A stretch of 64,000 nucleotides of DNA from Deinandra increscens subsp. villosa (GCA_039602395.1 JBCNJP010000010.1:32823828-32887827); one strand, 5' to 3'. Positions 52,295-64,000 are shown, counted from the first letter of the stretch. Made by a program: numbers and translations. Notes: generated from the letters alone by a model not told the origin.

Positions 52295-53847
52295 TTGCAA
52301 CAACAGAAATTTCATTTGAGTTTATCAGGTAGTCTCTAAGCTATAAAAAAATTCACGTGTTTTATATAAGATATGAAATTATTGAGATTATTAGGCTTAA
52401 ATATGTTTTGATTATGTGATAATAGTTTGGCAAGGTATGTGATTTCCTTCTGATATGGTGTTTTAAAGCATGTAGAGTTCCAATAGAGAGATGAAATTGG
52501 ATTTGTAAAACAACTGTTCGAATTATGAAGCTAAATTTTCTATGCTACAGTCAACGTATTTTTGTTCGGGTACTTTATGCAGGTTTTATTCTTAGGGCTT
52601 GGGGTTTTGTTGGTACATGTAGAAATGGTGAATAAGGGCAAACGGGCAGGTGGCTGTTGTTTATCTCTGCTTTTTCATAACGGAGAAAAAGCTCCATTTA
52701 GCTGATGAAAATCCGTTTACAGGTTTGTAGGTCAGGTTTGTAAAATTACAGGTTTGATCTTTGTGATGTAAAGTTAGGAAACAACCTATATTTCGTGTTG
52801 CCTTCGATGGATATAGTTGATGGCTTGCAGGCGTGTATTTATTTTTTTGTTTTCCTTTGGACATTTGAGCTGATCGAAATAGTTTTGAAATATTAACAGG
52901 TTTGATCTTTGTGGATTCTGGTAGTCTTATGTTGTTGTGGTGTTTCACAAACTTAAAAAATTTCTGTGACTAAGGAAGGTATGAAATTTTCTACATGTGG
53001 TGATGTTGGTACAACAAATAGTTTTTGTAGCCAAAAAACAACTAATTTCAGGTAAGTATGCATTGATTTGTGATGTTTTTGGTCTTGCTGAAAAGATACA
53101 AAGCATTCTTTATGCAGGTGGTTATATCCGGAACTCATGAAGTCTTAAGAGCATTGTAGTTTATTTCGTGTGTCTATCACTACTGAGCTGTTATTTGACC
53201 AGATATGTTATTTTCTCAACTCAAATTAATCCAGAGGTTAGAACATAATTTACCCCTATGTATTGTCAATTTACTTGCTTTCATGATGTATTTATAGTGT
53301 TGTATACAGGATATGTTTAGCTGCATATATGCATAGAAGAAACCTGGGTTAACCCTGGTCATCAGGTTGTTTATGGAACGAGGCTATATTTTCTTCCGAA
53401 GTAAAAGTGAGGATGACGTTCATGTTGACTCATCATTCTGCGTTTACATCCACAACTATGAAATTGGTCTTCATCTGTGTTGTTTGAGTTTGTAGTTATT
53501 TGGATTGCTTATGTAATTTTAATAAAATGGACTCATATATATGTATTTTTTTTAACGGATTCATATTTTAACCCATCATGTTGTTGCTTTTAAGTCGACC
53601 GGTCCTAACCCGGATCTTGAGGTGAGCTTTAACCCGTTCAATCCATTTTAAGAAAGTTAATTAGTAATTGTATTTTGTTATTTCTTTGATGATGGTTGTG
53701 AGTTCCTAGGATTTTGAACCAGTGAATGCAGCGGTGGACTAGCAGGTGATTATTTGATTAGCTCTTTAAAGCATACGCATAGCTTTAAAATTTTATGATT
53801 AAATTGTTCCACTTAATCTGAGATTTTGTTTATTTTGTACTATTAGG

Positions 53848-53903
53848 AACCCAGAAGAGATCCCATGGGGTTCCGCTGGTGCTGAAGATGCTGGTGGTTT
53901 ATA
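53848..53903 (+). pseudogene. Captured GAPDH exon fragment
   Basis: After an acceptor-like TTTTGTACTATTAG the frame reads NPEEIPWGSAGAEDAGGL and stops. NPEEIPWG.AGAE is the diagnostic segment of cytosolic glyceraldehyde-3-phosphate dehydrogenase just before the catalytic-domain Cys region. Only about 14 residues match, then the sequence departs. Non-functional; part of the Helitron cargo. Confidence 0.65.
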
Positions 53904-54053
53904 ACTTAACTGGTCTTTGAAGGAGGTAATTGATCTTCCACTATTTGTTTCCATATCTGTGAGCTGCCTCATCTTGTTTACACCATGGATGTTATTCGAC
54001 TACTTAATCCTTTTGTACAATTGACAAAATGGCATTTTCTTGATTTGCTTAGA

Positions 54054-54200
54054 TATATGGCTCTTTAGTATGCTTCAAGCTGGAAGTTGACTGAAAAATC
54101 AGATGTTTTCTCATAAAGGATGGTGGCCTTGGAGTTCATAACTGGTTGTAAGCCTATTGATGGATCCCAACCTCTAGGTGATGAGATTCTGGTTGAATTG
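54054..54200 (+). pseudogene. Captured receptor-like kinase (PERK-type) fragment
   Basis: In one frame: YMAL, stop, [15 protein letters not shown], stop, RMVALEFITGCKPIDGSQPLGDEILVEL. This matches kinase subdomains VIII-IX of PERK-like receptor kinases ([21 protein letters not shown] and LLELITGRKPVD in family members). Two stops and several changes of conserved residues show a dead fragment. A GTAGGT donor-like sequence follows at 54201, so an exon-intron junction was captured with it. Confidence 0.75.
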
Positions 54201-56349
54201 GTAGGTTCACTGTTCTTGATGATCATGTACTTGCAGGCCATAGTTTCTGAATTTATGCAATTACGGGTATTGAATAACTGGTCGTAAGCCTAAAAGGACT
54301 CTATCTTTGTGCAGATTATAGTTGAGAGTTTCCTTTGCTGTGTTGTGGTGATATCTCTCCTTACGTACGCTTGGTAAAACTTATATTTTGTGCTTTCTTT
54401 AATTTTGATAAACTTCATTGCGGAGCGGACAAAAGTTACGGTTTAAAATGTGGAAGTCTTCTCATTAAGAGTCTATATGTAAGTTCTAATTGTTGCCAAA
54501 ACTTTTTGGTTCTTGCTTATAAATTTACAACAATTGTAGTTTTGAATTACGTACATTAAATGATTTTAATTTCTGGTTAAATCCCATGTCGGTTCTGAGT
54601 CGGTCTCTTGACAGTAGCTGGACCTTTTGAGATTGAACTTTGATGGAGTTCAGGTTGAAAATTATGTTAAGGTTCCAGATCCAGAGGTGAAGATCAGCTT
54701 TGTTTTATTTTTGTTGGATGAAAACCTGGTAGCTAAAAGTTATGGTATTAAAAAGTTATGTGTATCATCTGCTCGTTACCAGCTTTGTTAGATAAAAGCT
54801 TTGAAAGCTAAAAGATTTTATCTGAACTAAAGAAGTTGTTATAAGTACTTTAGATATGATTAACAAGCTCCACTATGCATAAAAGTTTTATTTTCTTTCC
54901 AATTTTAGTTCATATCTTTTGAGGATCCATTAATCGCAAAGTGAAATCATGTTGTATGTTTTAAATTATTTTAACATGAGTGTTTCTTAACTTACTGGTT
55001 TGAAGACACCAACCATTTGCAGGAGAGCATCCATTAATCTCCACTGCATTTAGAGAATCTCAGTTTTGTCTTTGGGTATCTGTATACAAATTTTAGTGCC
55101 TTTTAAAAAGAGTTTGTCATCTAGGATCTGCATGTGATTAGGTATGTGAAGGATGTATAAGATATATATATATCTAAATCATTTAATATCCATCTTCGCT
55201 ACATGTATCTGTTCTAAGGTATATCGTTCATCTACATTTTTTTTCTGATTTGTATGAAGACTGGATGCTGTTGACTGAAACTATCAGTGGAACCAGGAAA
55301 TAAGAAATGGGTTAAATAATTTTGTGTAGTGAACCATAGAAGAAATAAAAGGAATTTTAGGTGCATAGTTCAATAAGGTTGGCTTGAAAGTTCAATTCGG
55401 ATGGACTGAGGTATGTGTGGCTCCATTTTCTGTACTCAGTTGGTGTTAAGCCAGGAAGAAAACATCTTTTGCACCACTGAGTTGTTGAAATATTGGATTT
55501 TGGAAGGATCATTGGGATTTTTTTCATGCATATGATGCGATCATCCATGGGATTGTCTATGGTGTGGGACCTGATGAGAACACTTTTGGTGAATCAGAAT
55601 GGTTTTAAACACAAGAGGAGGAGGCTCTTGGTGAATCAGAATGGTTTTAAGTCCTTATTGTTCTATTCATTCTAAAGAGTTAGGTTCTTAGCATAGATTA
55701 TCTTGGTATTGCTGTCCTTTTTCGTGTTTTTTGTGGCTTTGTTAAAAACGCCTATGAATATAATAAAAATCAATGCTCAAATAGAGGTGTTTTGAATATT
55801 TTACAATATAGATATATGAATTAGTTGTAATTCATGTCATTGACGGAGGCATGAATGCACATGAGGCCTCTGAAAGCTCTACCTGTGGTCATTATATGCA
55901 CTTAAGTCCATAGTGTATATTTAAATTTTCATAAATTTTTATGATTTTGTTTTGTCGGTTTTATTATGTTTATTTTTTTATCAAAATTAACATATTAGAC
56001 ATGTAAAGTTGTTGACATGAAGTGCGGATCACCCCACTTATTAAAGAACATTAGGCATAGTTTTTTTACAGTTAAAATGTTTTCGTTTCATAACATTAAA
56101 ATAATATAATTCCTGTTGTAAAACAAAAACTTTTGAATACATATTTTATGATCTTTTATTTAGAAATGTTTTTTTTTTCAAGGAGATAACAACTAAAAGA
56201 ATTAATATTGTTTTTACAGCCTTTGTACGAATACATTTTGCTTCCTGCTTGACCCTTTCTATTTTTATCACTTGGAAATTAACAAACGTATAATACAATA
56301 TATCATGAGATAATTACAGAAAACATATACCATGTTAGCTGATAAATTA

Positions 56350-56782
56350 TCGCTTCCGCCAAACAAACGAACATAAAACAAATAATTGCGCTATAAACTG
56401 TCGCCCGCCGCAACGCATAAACATAATGTGACCTCATCAAAACTATTATGTTCATGAATTCAACTTAAAACACTGTTTATGACTGATTGCATGGCGTACG
56501 ACACGGATTGACTTCTTCACTATGGAATTCATTGACCCTCGGATTTTGATTAAAAAGTATTATGTTATTACCGATATCTTAAAACTATGTTGATGACTTC
56601 TATTTTACAACTCATTTGGTTTTAAATTTCTATGTTTGTGACCAATATATATTTCAATTCGAGTGTTTGTTGTTATTTGTTTGAGTTCTAAAAAAACGAA
56701 TATCTCGATGTAAATTGTCGTGCCGCAATAACAAGCGAACCGAAAACGAATAACACGCTATACACTGTCGCCGCCGCAACGC
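56350..56782 (+). repeat. Duplicated Helitron 3' end
   Basis: About 65 bases at 56350-56416 (ending gctataaactgtcgcccgccgcaacgc) are repeated imperfectly at 56718-56782 (ending gctatacactgtcgccgccgcaacgcgcg). Only the second copy ends in CTAG. Confidence 0.75.
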
Positions 56783-56798
56783 GCGGGCACACGGCTAG

Positions 56799-56902
56799 TA
56801 TATATATATATATATATACACATAGGTGGCACATGAGGGTGCACACTTGTCATGAATATGTGCTACTTGGCATATTTTCCATGAAATGTAATCATTACAA
56901 GT

Positions 56903-56951
<49 letters not shown>

Positions 56952-57336
56952 CTACATCACCTCACATACACACACACACACACACACCTCACGTCCATCT
57001 CCCCTCCTCACCCTCTTCATCATATTTTTCTTATAATTAACAATCAAGACTTGAAGATCCATGGGGTATTAGGTGAAACCAAATCAATTTTCTAAAGTCT
57101 TGACATATTGGAGAAAGTCTTTTTAGTAGGAAAAAGAAATTGGAGGTATGGTTTATAAACCCACTTAGCTTGATTTTTTATCCAAAAGTTAGTTATTCAC
57201 TAATATAGATTTTCACATAATAAGACTTTATACAAACAAGAGATCTATCAAAAGACTAATAAAAAAAATGGTGATGGTGGAGGTGAATGGGCTGAAAATT
57301 TTTAAGGGTGTATGCATGTGGGTGTGTGGGTGTGTC

Positions 57337-57395
<59 letters not shown>
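56799..57395. repeat. TA and CA microsatellites with short spacers
   Basis: (TA)n at 56799-56818, 56909-56947 and 57338-57395; (CA)n at 56966-56990. The spacer 56991-57337 has weak inverted similarity (CCTCACCCTCTTCATCATAT against GTGATGGTGGAGG), possibly another eroded foldback element. No gene. Confidence 0.7.
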
Positions 57396-57400
<5 letters not shown>

Positions 57401-58162
57401 AGGATCATGTGAAAACAACTTTTATTGCGAAAACACGAAAACAAATATTAAAACCTCTATAACTTTTTCATACGTTAATATTTTTATAAAAATTTTGCAC
57501 CAAAATCCTTAAAATTATGTTATCTTTAGTTATGGGAAAAAATTTAAAAAATAATCAAATTTTTTTAAAAATTATTATTGCACAGGTGCAATAATTTTTA
57601 TTATTATTATTATTGCACATATGCAATAATATTAAAACCTTTATAACTTTTTTCATATGTTAAATTTTTTTATAAAAAATTGCACCATAAATCTTATAAT
57701 TCTGTTATCTTTAATTCTGGAGAAAATTAAAAAAAAAATCAACGTTTTTTTTATTTTTTTATTATTGCACATGTGCAATAAAAATTTATTATTGCACATG
57801 TGCAATAATATTAAAACCTCTATAACTTTTTCATACGTTAATATTTTTGATAAAAAATTGTACCATAGATCTTCTAATTCTGTTATCTTTAATTCTGGAA
57901 AAAATAAAAAAAAAATGAACGTTTTTTGTTAATATTGCACATGTGTAATATAATTAATACGTATTATTGCACATGTGCAATAATAAAAAAAATCACGAAA
58001 TTTTATATTTTTAATTTTTTTTTCCCAGAATTAAAGGTGACATAATTTTAAGACTTTTGGTGCAAATTTTTTTAAAAAATATTATCGTATGAGGAAGTTA
58101 TAGAGGTTTTAATATTTGTTTTCTTGTTTTCGCAATAACATCTTGTTTTTATTTGATCCTTC

Positions 58163-58165
<3 letters not shown>
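57396..58165. mobile_element. Foldback (MITE-like) element 1, 770 bp
   Basis: The ends are inverted: GGGTAAGGATCATGTG at the left, and the right end reads GGGGAAGGATCAAAT on the opposite strand; the mirror continues through TTGCGAAAACA..GAAAACAAATATTAAAACCTCTATAAC. It is flanked on both sides by TA repeats, so the target was TA-rich. Inside are three tandem copies of a unit of about 180 bp (57451, 57634, 57814), each with TTATTGCACATGTGCAATAA, a perfect 20-bp palindrome. No protein. Confidence 0.7.
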
Positions 58166-58236
<71 letters not shown>

Positions 58237-58416
58237 GCATATGGGTGTGGACTTGTTTTGTGCTCAAGTATGTTTCTCTTTCATCTTCAAGAATCACAAA
58301 TCTATGGATTATCACATATATGCATAATCTATGATCATCCATATGAATGTTCAAAGATTTGTTAAAAATATTTATATATAAAAAAAATTAATTAGGTGGA
58401 TGCATGTGTGAGTGTC

Positions 58417-58459
<43 letters not shown>
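58166..58459. repeat. TA microsatellites around a unique spacer
   Basis: (TA)n at 58166-58230 and 58419-58459. The spacer between has no recognised feature; frames across the TA runs give Tyr-Ile repeats and are not genes. Confidence 0.7.
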
Positions 58460-58461
<2 letters not shown>

Positions 58462-58930
58462 TAAAAGATTCATGTAGACCCCTTATTTTTTATAGACCCC
58501 GTAGACCCCTTATAAAACTCAATAAAACTCATTAAAACTCAATAAAAATAAAACTCAGTTTTGTTAATTTAGTTTTTTTTTTATTTGCGATAAGCTTTTA
58601 AGAACAAAAAAAGAAAATTAAAAAAAAGAAAAACGAAAAACATTAAAAATTGAACATTTTAAGACAATGAGTTTTAAAAATCAATGAGTTTAAAACTCAA
58701 TAAACTCAATAAACTCAATAAAACTCAGTGTTGCGTTTAAAACTCATTATTTTAAAACTCATTGTCTTAAAATGTTCGATTTTTAATGTTTTTTTGTTTT
58801 TTTTAATTTATTTATTTATTTATTTGGTTATTAAAAGCTTATCGTAATAAAAAAAAACCAAATTTACAACACTGAGTTTTATAGGGGTCTACGGGGTCTA
58901 CAAAATTTAAGGGGTCTACACGGAACCCTT

Positions 58931-58933
<3 letters not shown>
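58460..58933. mobile_element. Foldback (MITE-like) element 2, 474 bp
   Basis: Left GGTAAAAGATTCATGTAGAC and right (opposite strand) GGGAAGGGTTCCGTGTAGAC are inverted. The mirror extends through GTAGACCCC blocks, TATAAAACTCA, AAGCTTAT(C) and, at the centre, AACATTTTAAGACAATGAG against CTCATTGTCTTAAAATGTT. The whole element is close to one long palindrome. TA repeats flank both sides. Confidence 0.7.

Positions 58934-58990
<57 letters not shown>
58934..58990. repeat. (TA)n microsatellite
   Basis: About 28 TA units directly after foldback element 2. Confidence 0.9.
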
Positions 58991-58993
<3 letters not shown>

Positions 58994-60275
58994 GGTGCAA
59001 GTTGTTTAGGCACATGCATGATGTATCCATCATTCTCTATGTTACATAATCATATGGATTAATATAAACATAAATGATCCATGAGCACCCATGTAAAATC
59101 AAAAGATGAAGATAAAAGATTTACTAAAATATATAAAAATCATGTATTTTATGAGAATTATTTATAAAAAGTAAATTTTTTTTTATAAAACTTGAAGTAA
59201 ATGCAACAAAAATTATAAATTCTTAAATACGTTTAAATATGTATGATTGAATCATGATGTGGATATTAAAGACATTCTTGACATGTATTAGTAAACGAAT
59301 GAAAATAAATACGAACACATGTTGAAATGATTAATGTGTTCATTGAGAAAAATACCTAGTTACTTGCATATATTAGTTAAATGGGGTTATAAAAACAAAA
59401 ATATAAAACATAACTCAATCTAACTTACTCATAATATTAAATTCTTAGTCTTTTAAGTTTTATTGTATTTATCTAGCTAATTTATTTATTAGGATAATCT
59501 CAAGGATTCTCATATCTCCATCTCGGTGTTACATCTCACTCTCAATCCATGTATCATGTGAGTACTCGTAGCCCCTCTTCTTTTGTTATTTGGGGTGCAA
59601 CATGTATCCTATGTCAAAATCGTTACTCTTTATTCTTGATACAAAACAATGCGATTATATGAGTATTTGTGTGATTCTTGATATGCTTACTTGTGTGAGA
59701 AAAGATACGTGAAACTTGAGACTTGAGACTTGAGACTTGGTAAACTTGAAACTTGATAAACTTGAAACTTTATTCTTACGTAAACATTAACAACACCAAG
59801 CCTTTGGTTCATTAATAGCTATTGGTTGACAACCCATCTAGGATATTGAGACATAATCTTGTCTTCAAATAGGTGATTGGAACCTAAATTGTCAAGGTTT
59901 GTTTTACGCGTTTATATCCTGCCTCTAATACTTATTTGTCATATTCACAATCATACACTTGGCACGTTGATCGCATATTTTATACTTATACTTAATATTA
60001 AACCTATGTGTACTCACCAACTCATTGTAGTTGACAAATATTTTATACATGTTGCAGGAAATACTACTTGAGACTTCCGTTGTGTTATCACGTTAGGCTA
60101 TGCTGGACCTAGTTAAACTTTAATCATGTTTTGTTTGTTATATGTTTTGTAAAACTACTATGTTTATGGAATAAAATGGCATGATTAAGTATATCGCAAC
60201 TTAAATTATTAGGTTGTGAGCATCTGGACAATCTATCACGCTCCGACATTTTCCGCCGTCGGTCAGGGTGTGACA
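58991..60275 (+). other. Flank and 5' LTR of Ty3 element C
   Basis: The LTR ends GTCAGGGTGTGACA at 60275. Its start could not be located without the 3' copy, which lies outside the window; no clear TGT start is seen. Inside are short repeats of acttgaga / aaacttga (59710-59770). No gene recognised. Confidence 0.6.
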
Positions 60276-60278
60276 GAT

Positions 60279-60290
60279 TGGTATCAGAGC
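60279..60290 (+). promoter_or_regulatory. Primer binding site of element C (initiator tRNA-Met)
   Basis: TGGTATCAGAGC, three bases after the LTR end, the same arrangement as G1. Confidence 0.9.
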
Positions 60291-60956
60291 CATGGCTAAA
60301 GGGATTTAGGTTATTAGAAACGGATAACCAAGACTATACCATAGGTGTCCTACATGATAATCTCATGTATAGTATTCCTACTTATATGCTAAGTCCTTTT
60401 GATGTCTCTTAATCTTGCCTTCTTCAAAATAATCTCTACTCTTAACACACACCTATACACTAAATCTTCAGGCTTCCTAGCCTCTCCTGAATAAATGATG
60501 CTTTATGTACTGATTTAGGATTTGATTTTACTTACCTTGATTTTCATTTAAAATTCTCGTCGGTATTAAATTTCTTAGCAACAGACATGTAGTAACTGGA
60601 AGGGTGGAAATACCGGTAGCCAAGTATTCTATCCCGGCTTGGCATTTTGTCATACCGTTGGATCTAGGAATCCTTGGTGAAAGTATTGAAACTTATTAGG
60701 CCAAAGCATGCCATGGTAAACGTTGCTAGAAATTTTAATACTAATAAGTCAGGGTTGTAGTTTCCCAATCGGGAAATGAGGGCCATTCCATTGATTTTAC
60801 ACAAACCCATTGTGATTACATACTTGTGCACTAAATATGATTTTATGTTACTAAATCTCTATCTTCGTAATCTATATCTCTTATCATACAATTTCGGTAT
60901 TATACATCAATTGTTTCATATCCATTTACACTTGAACTTTCTCTTCTAGTTTCAGT
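60291..60956 (+). other. Leader of element C
   Basis: No coding sequence recognised between primer site and gag. AT-rich, with ordinary composition. Confidence 0.5.
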
Positions 60957-62176
60957 ATGTCAAGGCATTTCAGGGGTCACGGTCATCGATCTAAGAATTC
61001 TGGTACCAAGTTGGCTGCTCAAATTGCCAAACAAATGGCAGCAGTCCTACCAGATATGATGGTTCAAATTCAGCAAAATTTAAATGCTAATCCAGTTCCT
61101 TCAGCTGCTCCTACCCCTACTTGTTCCTTTAAACATTTCAACTCATGTAATCCACCTAAGTACAGTGGTTCTGATGGCGCAACCGGTTTATTGCAATGGT
61201 TCGAAGGTATCGAAAACACCTTCGTTAATAGTGATTGTCCTGAAAATCTTAAAGTTCGTTATGCCACTAGTGCCTTAACCAAGAAGGCACTCACTTGGTG
61301 GAACAGCGAGAAGCGTAATCGTGGTGCTGATGTTCTATTATCCTTATCATGGAATGAAGTCAAAGAACTAATGACACGTAAGTTCTGTCCTCCTAGTGAA
61401 CGAAAGAAGTTAGAGGATGAACTCTGGGAACTTGAGCAAGACAGTGGAGAAAATCAAGCCTACACCGATCGTTTTCATGAACTAAGTATCTTGGTACCCC
61501 ATATCGTTACTCCTGAATATCGTGCTATCGAGAGATACATTAGTGGACTACCTATGGTCATGCAGGACGCTGTTTGGCAAGCAGACTCGAAAAACTTGAT
61601 GACATCATCGCTCTTGCAGGAAGGTTAACTGATAACCATGTTAAGGCAGGAAATTTAACCAGATAGGGATCCAAGAAGAATTCTAAGTCCGAATCAACTA
61701 AAGGATCTAAGGCTGGGTCTTCCAAGGCCAACAAAAAGAAGCGGAAGTCTGAAAACCGCAACTTTGCCATTACTACTCCTGCTATACCTGGTGTACCCAT
61801 TAATCAGGTTGCCCCTGATGCTCCTCCTGCTAAAAAGCCGTACACCGGCAATCATCCTCTGTGAAACACCTGCAAATTCCATCACCCAACCACTATTGCT
61901 TGTCGAGTTTGCCTTAATTGTGGCTGCTATGGTCACTTCATAGATACTTGTCGATTGCTTGCTCGTACTCAAACTCAAATGGTTCAACCAATCGCTCGTC
62001 AGCTTATTCAGCCTAATATTGCTCAGGCTCCACGTGTTCGTGCATGTTACAATTGTGGGGATCCTGGTCATTTCTGCAATGCATGTCCAAGGCTTATTAC
62101 TGCAAATCCTCCTGGAAACAATGCTAATCGTGGTGCACCAGCTCGAGCCTTTCATATTAATGCTAATCAGGCTTAG
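60957..62176 (+). pseudogene. Element C gag, frameshifted, with stops
   Basis: The ATG at 60957 opens MSRHFRGHGHRSKNSG. The gag domain follows (KYSGSDGATGLLQWFEGIEN near residue 66, LTWWNSEKRN near 113, RAIERYISGLP near 195). The first frame ends at TAA near 61626 because of a shift close to 61590. The correct downstream frame carries TAG near 61663 and TGA near 61862. It then has two knuckles, CLNCGCYGHFIDTC (61913) and CYNCGDPGHFCNAC (62045). A TAG at 62174-62176 closes it, directly in frame with protease. Related to G1 but a different family; here gag is continuous across the point where G1 has its candidate intron. Confidence 0.85.
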
Positions 62177-64000
62177 GCAAACCAGGAAGTTGTCAACGGT
62201 ACGTTTCTTACTAATAACCGTTATGCGTCCGTTTTATTTGATACTGGTGCCGATAGGAGCTTCGTCTCATTAGAATTTGAACCATTGCTTGCTATGTCTC
62301 GTACTGCACTCGAACCTCCTATCTCTATTGAAGTAGCTAATGGTAAACCAATATCCCTTGATTCTATTATTCAAAATTGTGCCTTAAACTTTGGTGATCA
62401 TTCTTATTCTATCGACCTCATTCCTATGCAACTTGGGAGTTTTGACATCATAGTAGGCATGGATTGGCTATCTCAACATCGTGCTGAGGTTATTTGTTTC
62501 AATAAAACCATTCGTATTCCTCGTCCCGATGGTCAGTTTCTAGTAATTTATGGCGATAAACCATCAAATGGGCTCAAACTCATGTCATGTACTAAAGCCC
62601 ACAAGTACTTGCGTAAGGAGTATGCGGCATTCTTGGCTCACATTATGGAAGTTCGTGATAAGGAAAAGAGGATTGAAGACATCCCAGTCGTTCGGGACTT
62701 CCCAGAAATATTTCCTGAAGACATATCAGGTCTTCCTCCCGTTCGCCAAATTGACTTTCGCATTGACCTTGTGCCTGGTGCCACTCCTGTTGCAAAGTCG
62801 CCTTATCGTCTCGCACCTTCTGAAATGCAGGAACTCTCTAAGCAACTTCAAGAACTCTCTGATAAAGGTTTCATTCGTCCTAGTTCCTCCCCTTGGGGAG
62901 CACCTATTCTATTCGTAAAGAAGAAAGATGGGACGTTTCGTATGTGTATTGATTATCGTGAACTCAATAAACTTACCATCAAGAATCGTTATCCTTTGCC
63001 TAGAATTGATGATCTTTTTGACCAACTTCAAGGAGCCAAGTATTTCTCAAAAATCGACCTTCGTTCTGGTTATCATCAACTTTGTGTGCATGAAGATGAT
63101 ATTCCCTTGACCGCATTTCGCACAAGATATGGTCATTTCGAATTCACTGTCATGCCTTTTGGTTTAACAAACGCACCTGCGGTATTTATGGATCTCATGA
63201 ATCGTGTTTGTAAACCGTATCTTGACAAGTTTGTCATAGTTTTCATTGATGATATTCTTATTTACTCCAAATCAGAATCAGATCATGAAAATCATCTCCG
63301 CCTAGTGTTAGAACTTCTAAAGAAAGAGCAATTGTATGCAAAATTCTCTAAATGTGAATTTTGGCTTAAAGAAGTTCAATTCTTGGGGCACATTGTTAAC
63401 AGCAAAGGTATTCACGTTGATCCTGCAAAGGTTCAAGCTGTTAAAAATTGGAATACCCCAACCACCCCTACTGAAGTCCACTCTTTTCTTGGTTTAGCTG
63501 GCTATTATCGACGTTTCATTTCAAATTTCTCCAGGATCGCTGTACCACTCACTGCTCTAACTCAAAAAGGCAAGCCATTTGAGTGGGGTCCTACCCAAGA
63601 GGAAGCATTTCAAACACTTAAGCAAAAGTTGTGTGATGCTCCTATCTTAACTCTTCCTGATGGTACGGATGATTTCGTTGTCTATTGTGATGCCTCTAAT
63701 CAAGGCCTCGGATGCGTTCTTATGCAGCGAGGAAAAGTAATTGCATATGCATCTAGGCAACTTAAAATTCATGAGAAAAACTATACGACACACGATCTTG
63801 AGCTTGGTGCCGTCGTTTTCACTTTGAAAATTTGGAGACATTATCTTTATGGTACCAAATGTGTTATATTTACTGACCATAAAAGTCTTCAACATATCTT
63901 CAACCAGAAAGAGCTCAACATGCGACAACGTCGTTGGATCGAACTTCTAACGACTATGACTGTGAGATTAGATACCACCCTGGTAAACCTAATGTCGTCG
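62177..64000 (+). pseudogene. Element C pol (protease, RT, RNase H), runs off the window
   Basis: Open from 62177 in the same frame as the second knuckle. Protease LFDTGADRSFVS near 62236; IIVGMDWLSQHRAE near 62450; RT FRMCIDYRELNK near 62937 and FIDDILIYS near 63243; RNase H YCDASNQGLGCVLMQ near 63684 and FTDHKSLQHIF near 63871. Near 63950 one base appears missing, after RRWIELL, and the YHPGKPNVV segment lies in another frame. Integrase and 3' LTR are beyond 64000. With at least two frameshifts and three stops, C is inactive. Confidence 0.88.

Larger units (their letters stand above)
51714..56798 (+). mobile_element. Non-autonomous Helitron with captured gene fragments (5085 bp)
   Basis: The 5' end TCTATACTACTATATAATGA follows an A. 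The 3' end has a GC hairpin region (CCGCAACGCGCGG) and ends ACGGCTAG followed by T, all inside a TA repeat, so the insertion is A|T without duplication, as Helitrons do. No Rep/helicase gene is present. The inside holds GAPDH-like and receptor-kinase-like exon pieces joined to intron-like AT-rich DNA, the usual product of Helitron gene capture. The final 450 bases contain a second, incomplete copy of the 3' end. Confidence 0.7.

Noticed and set aside
55493..55675. Small frame inside the Helitron
   Set aside because: Contains an internal direct repeat (LLVNQNGFK twice) and no recognised domain; not supported as a gene.
58116..58365. Several frames with long Tyr-Ile repeats around 57256-59033
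   Set aside because: They are the translation of (TA)n microsatellites and foldback ends, not genes.

Overview
This is plant nuclear DNA made almost entirely of nested transposable elements, with very little single-copy gene sequence. Evidence for a plant: DUF4283/zinc-knuckle LINE proteins, chromodomain Ty3 and Sirevirus-type copia elements with primer sites matching plant initiator tRNA-Met, a Helitron with gene fragments, a B3-domain gene and a MYG1-type gene. The style (Sirevirus families, B3 genes, Helitron ends ending in CTAG) suggests a large-genome eudicot. Asteraceae is my guess and is not proven.

Layout. (1) 1-15899: an old L1-type LINE (ORF1, ORF2, short A tail), split by a young Ty3 chromodomain element at 2734-13279. 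That element (G1) has two 2552-bp LTRs and a 5-bp target duplication, CTAGC. (2) About 15900-17727: a two-domain B3 (REM-like) gene, apparently frameshifted, ending at a Helitron-like terminus. (3) 17728-21113: a truncated minus-strand copia element with its 5' LTR. (4) 22421-49700: Sirevirus A, with 429-bp LTRs and the target duplication ACTAT. It has lost pol and carries a stack of insertions: a 500-N assembly gap, a satellite array, a CACTA-like element, the same satellite in inverted orientation, Sirevirus B (gag, pol, ORF3 and right LTR), and an intact intronless MYG1 gene with a 26-base poly(T) on its 3' side. (5) 49719-49917: a tRNA-type SINE with a 13-bp target duplication, immediately beside A. 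(6) 50641-51236: a copia remnant. (7) 51714-56798: a non-autonomous Helitron inserted A|T in a TA repeat, carrying broken receptor-kinase (PERK-like) and GAPDH pieces. (8) 56799-58990: TA microsatellites interspersed with two foldback elements. (9) From before 60275 to the window end: a second Ty3 element (C), decayed and cut by the window edge.

How the parts act together: the LTR elements carry gag (RNA packaging), protease, reverse transcriptase/RNase H and integrase. G1, B and C each have at least one stop or frameshift in gag-pol as assembled, and A has lost pol and would depend on helpers. LTR similarity by eye (G1 at least 7 differences in 2552 bp; A 3 in 429 bp) shows that G1 and A are recent insertions. 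The most interesting items are the intact MYG1 retrocopy inside a Sirevirus, the satellite whose orientation flips exactly at a CACTA element, repeated short motifs in the non-coding parts of the retroelements (GCGAAACT in G1, TTTACGA in A and B, AGGGGAAG in A), TATA boxes placed inside inverted repeats, and a candidate 81-nt intron in the G1 gag. All identifications come from reading the sequence; no database search was run.
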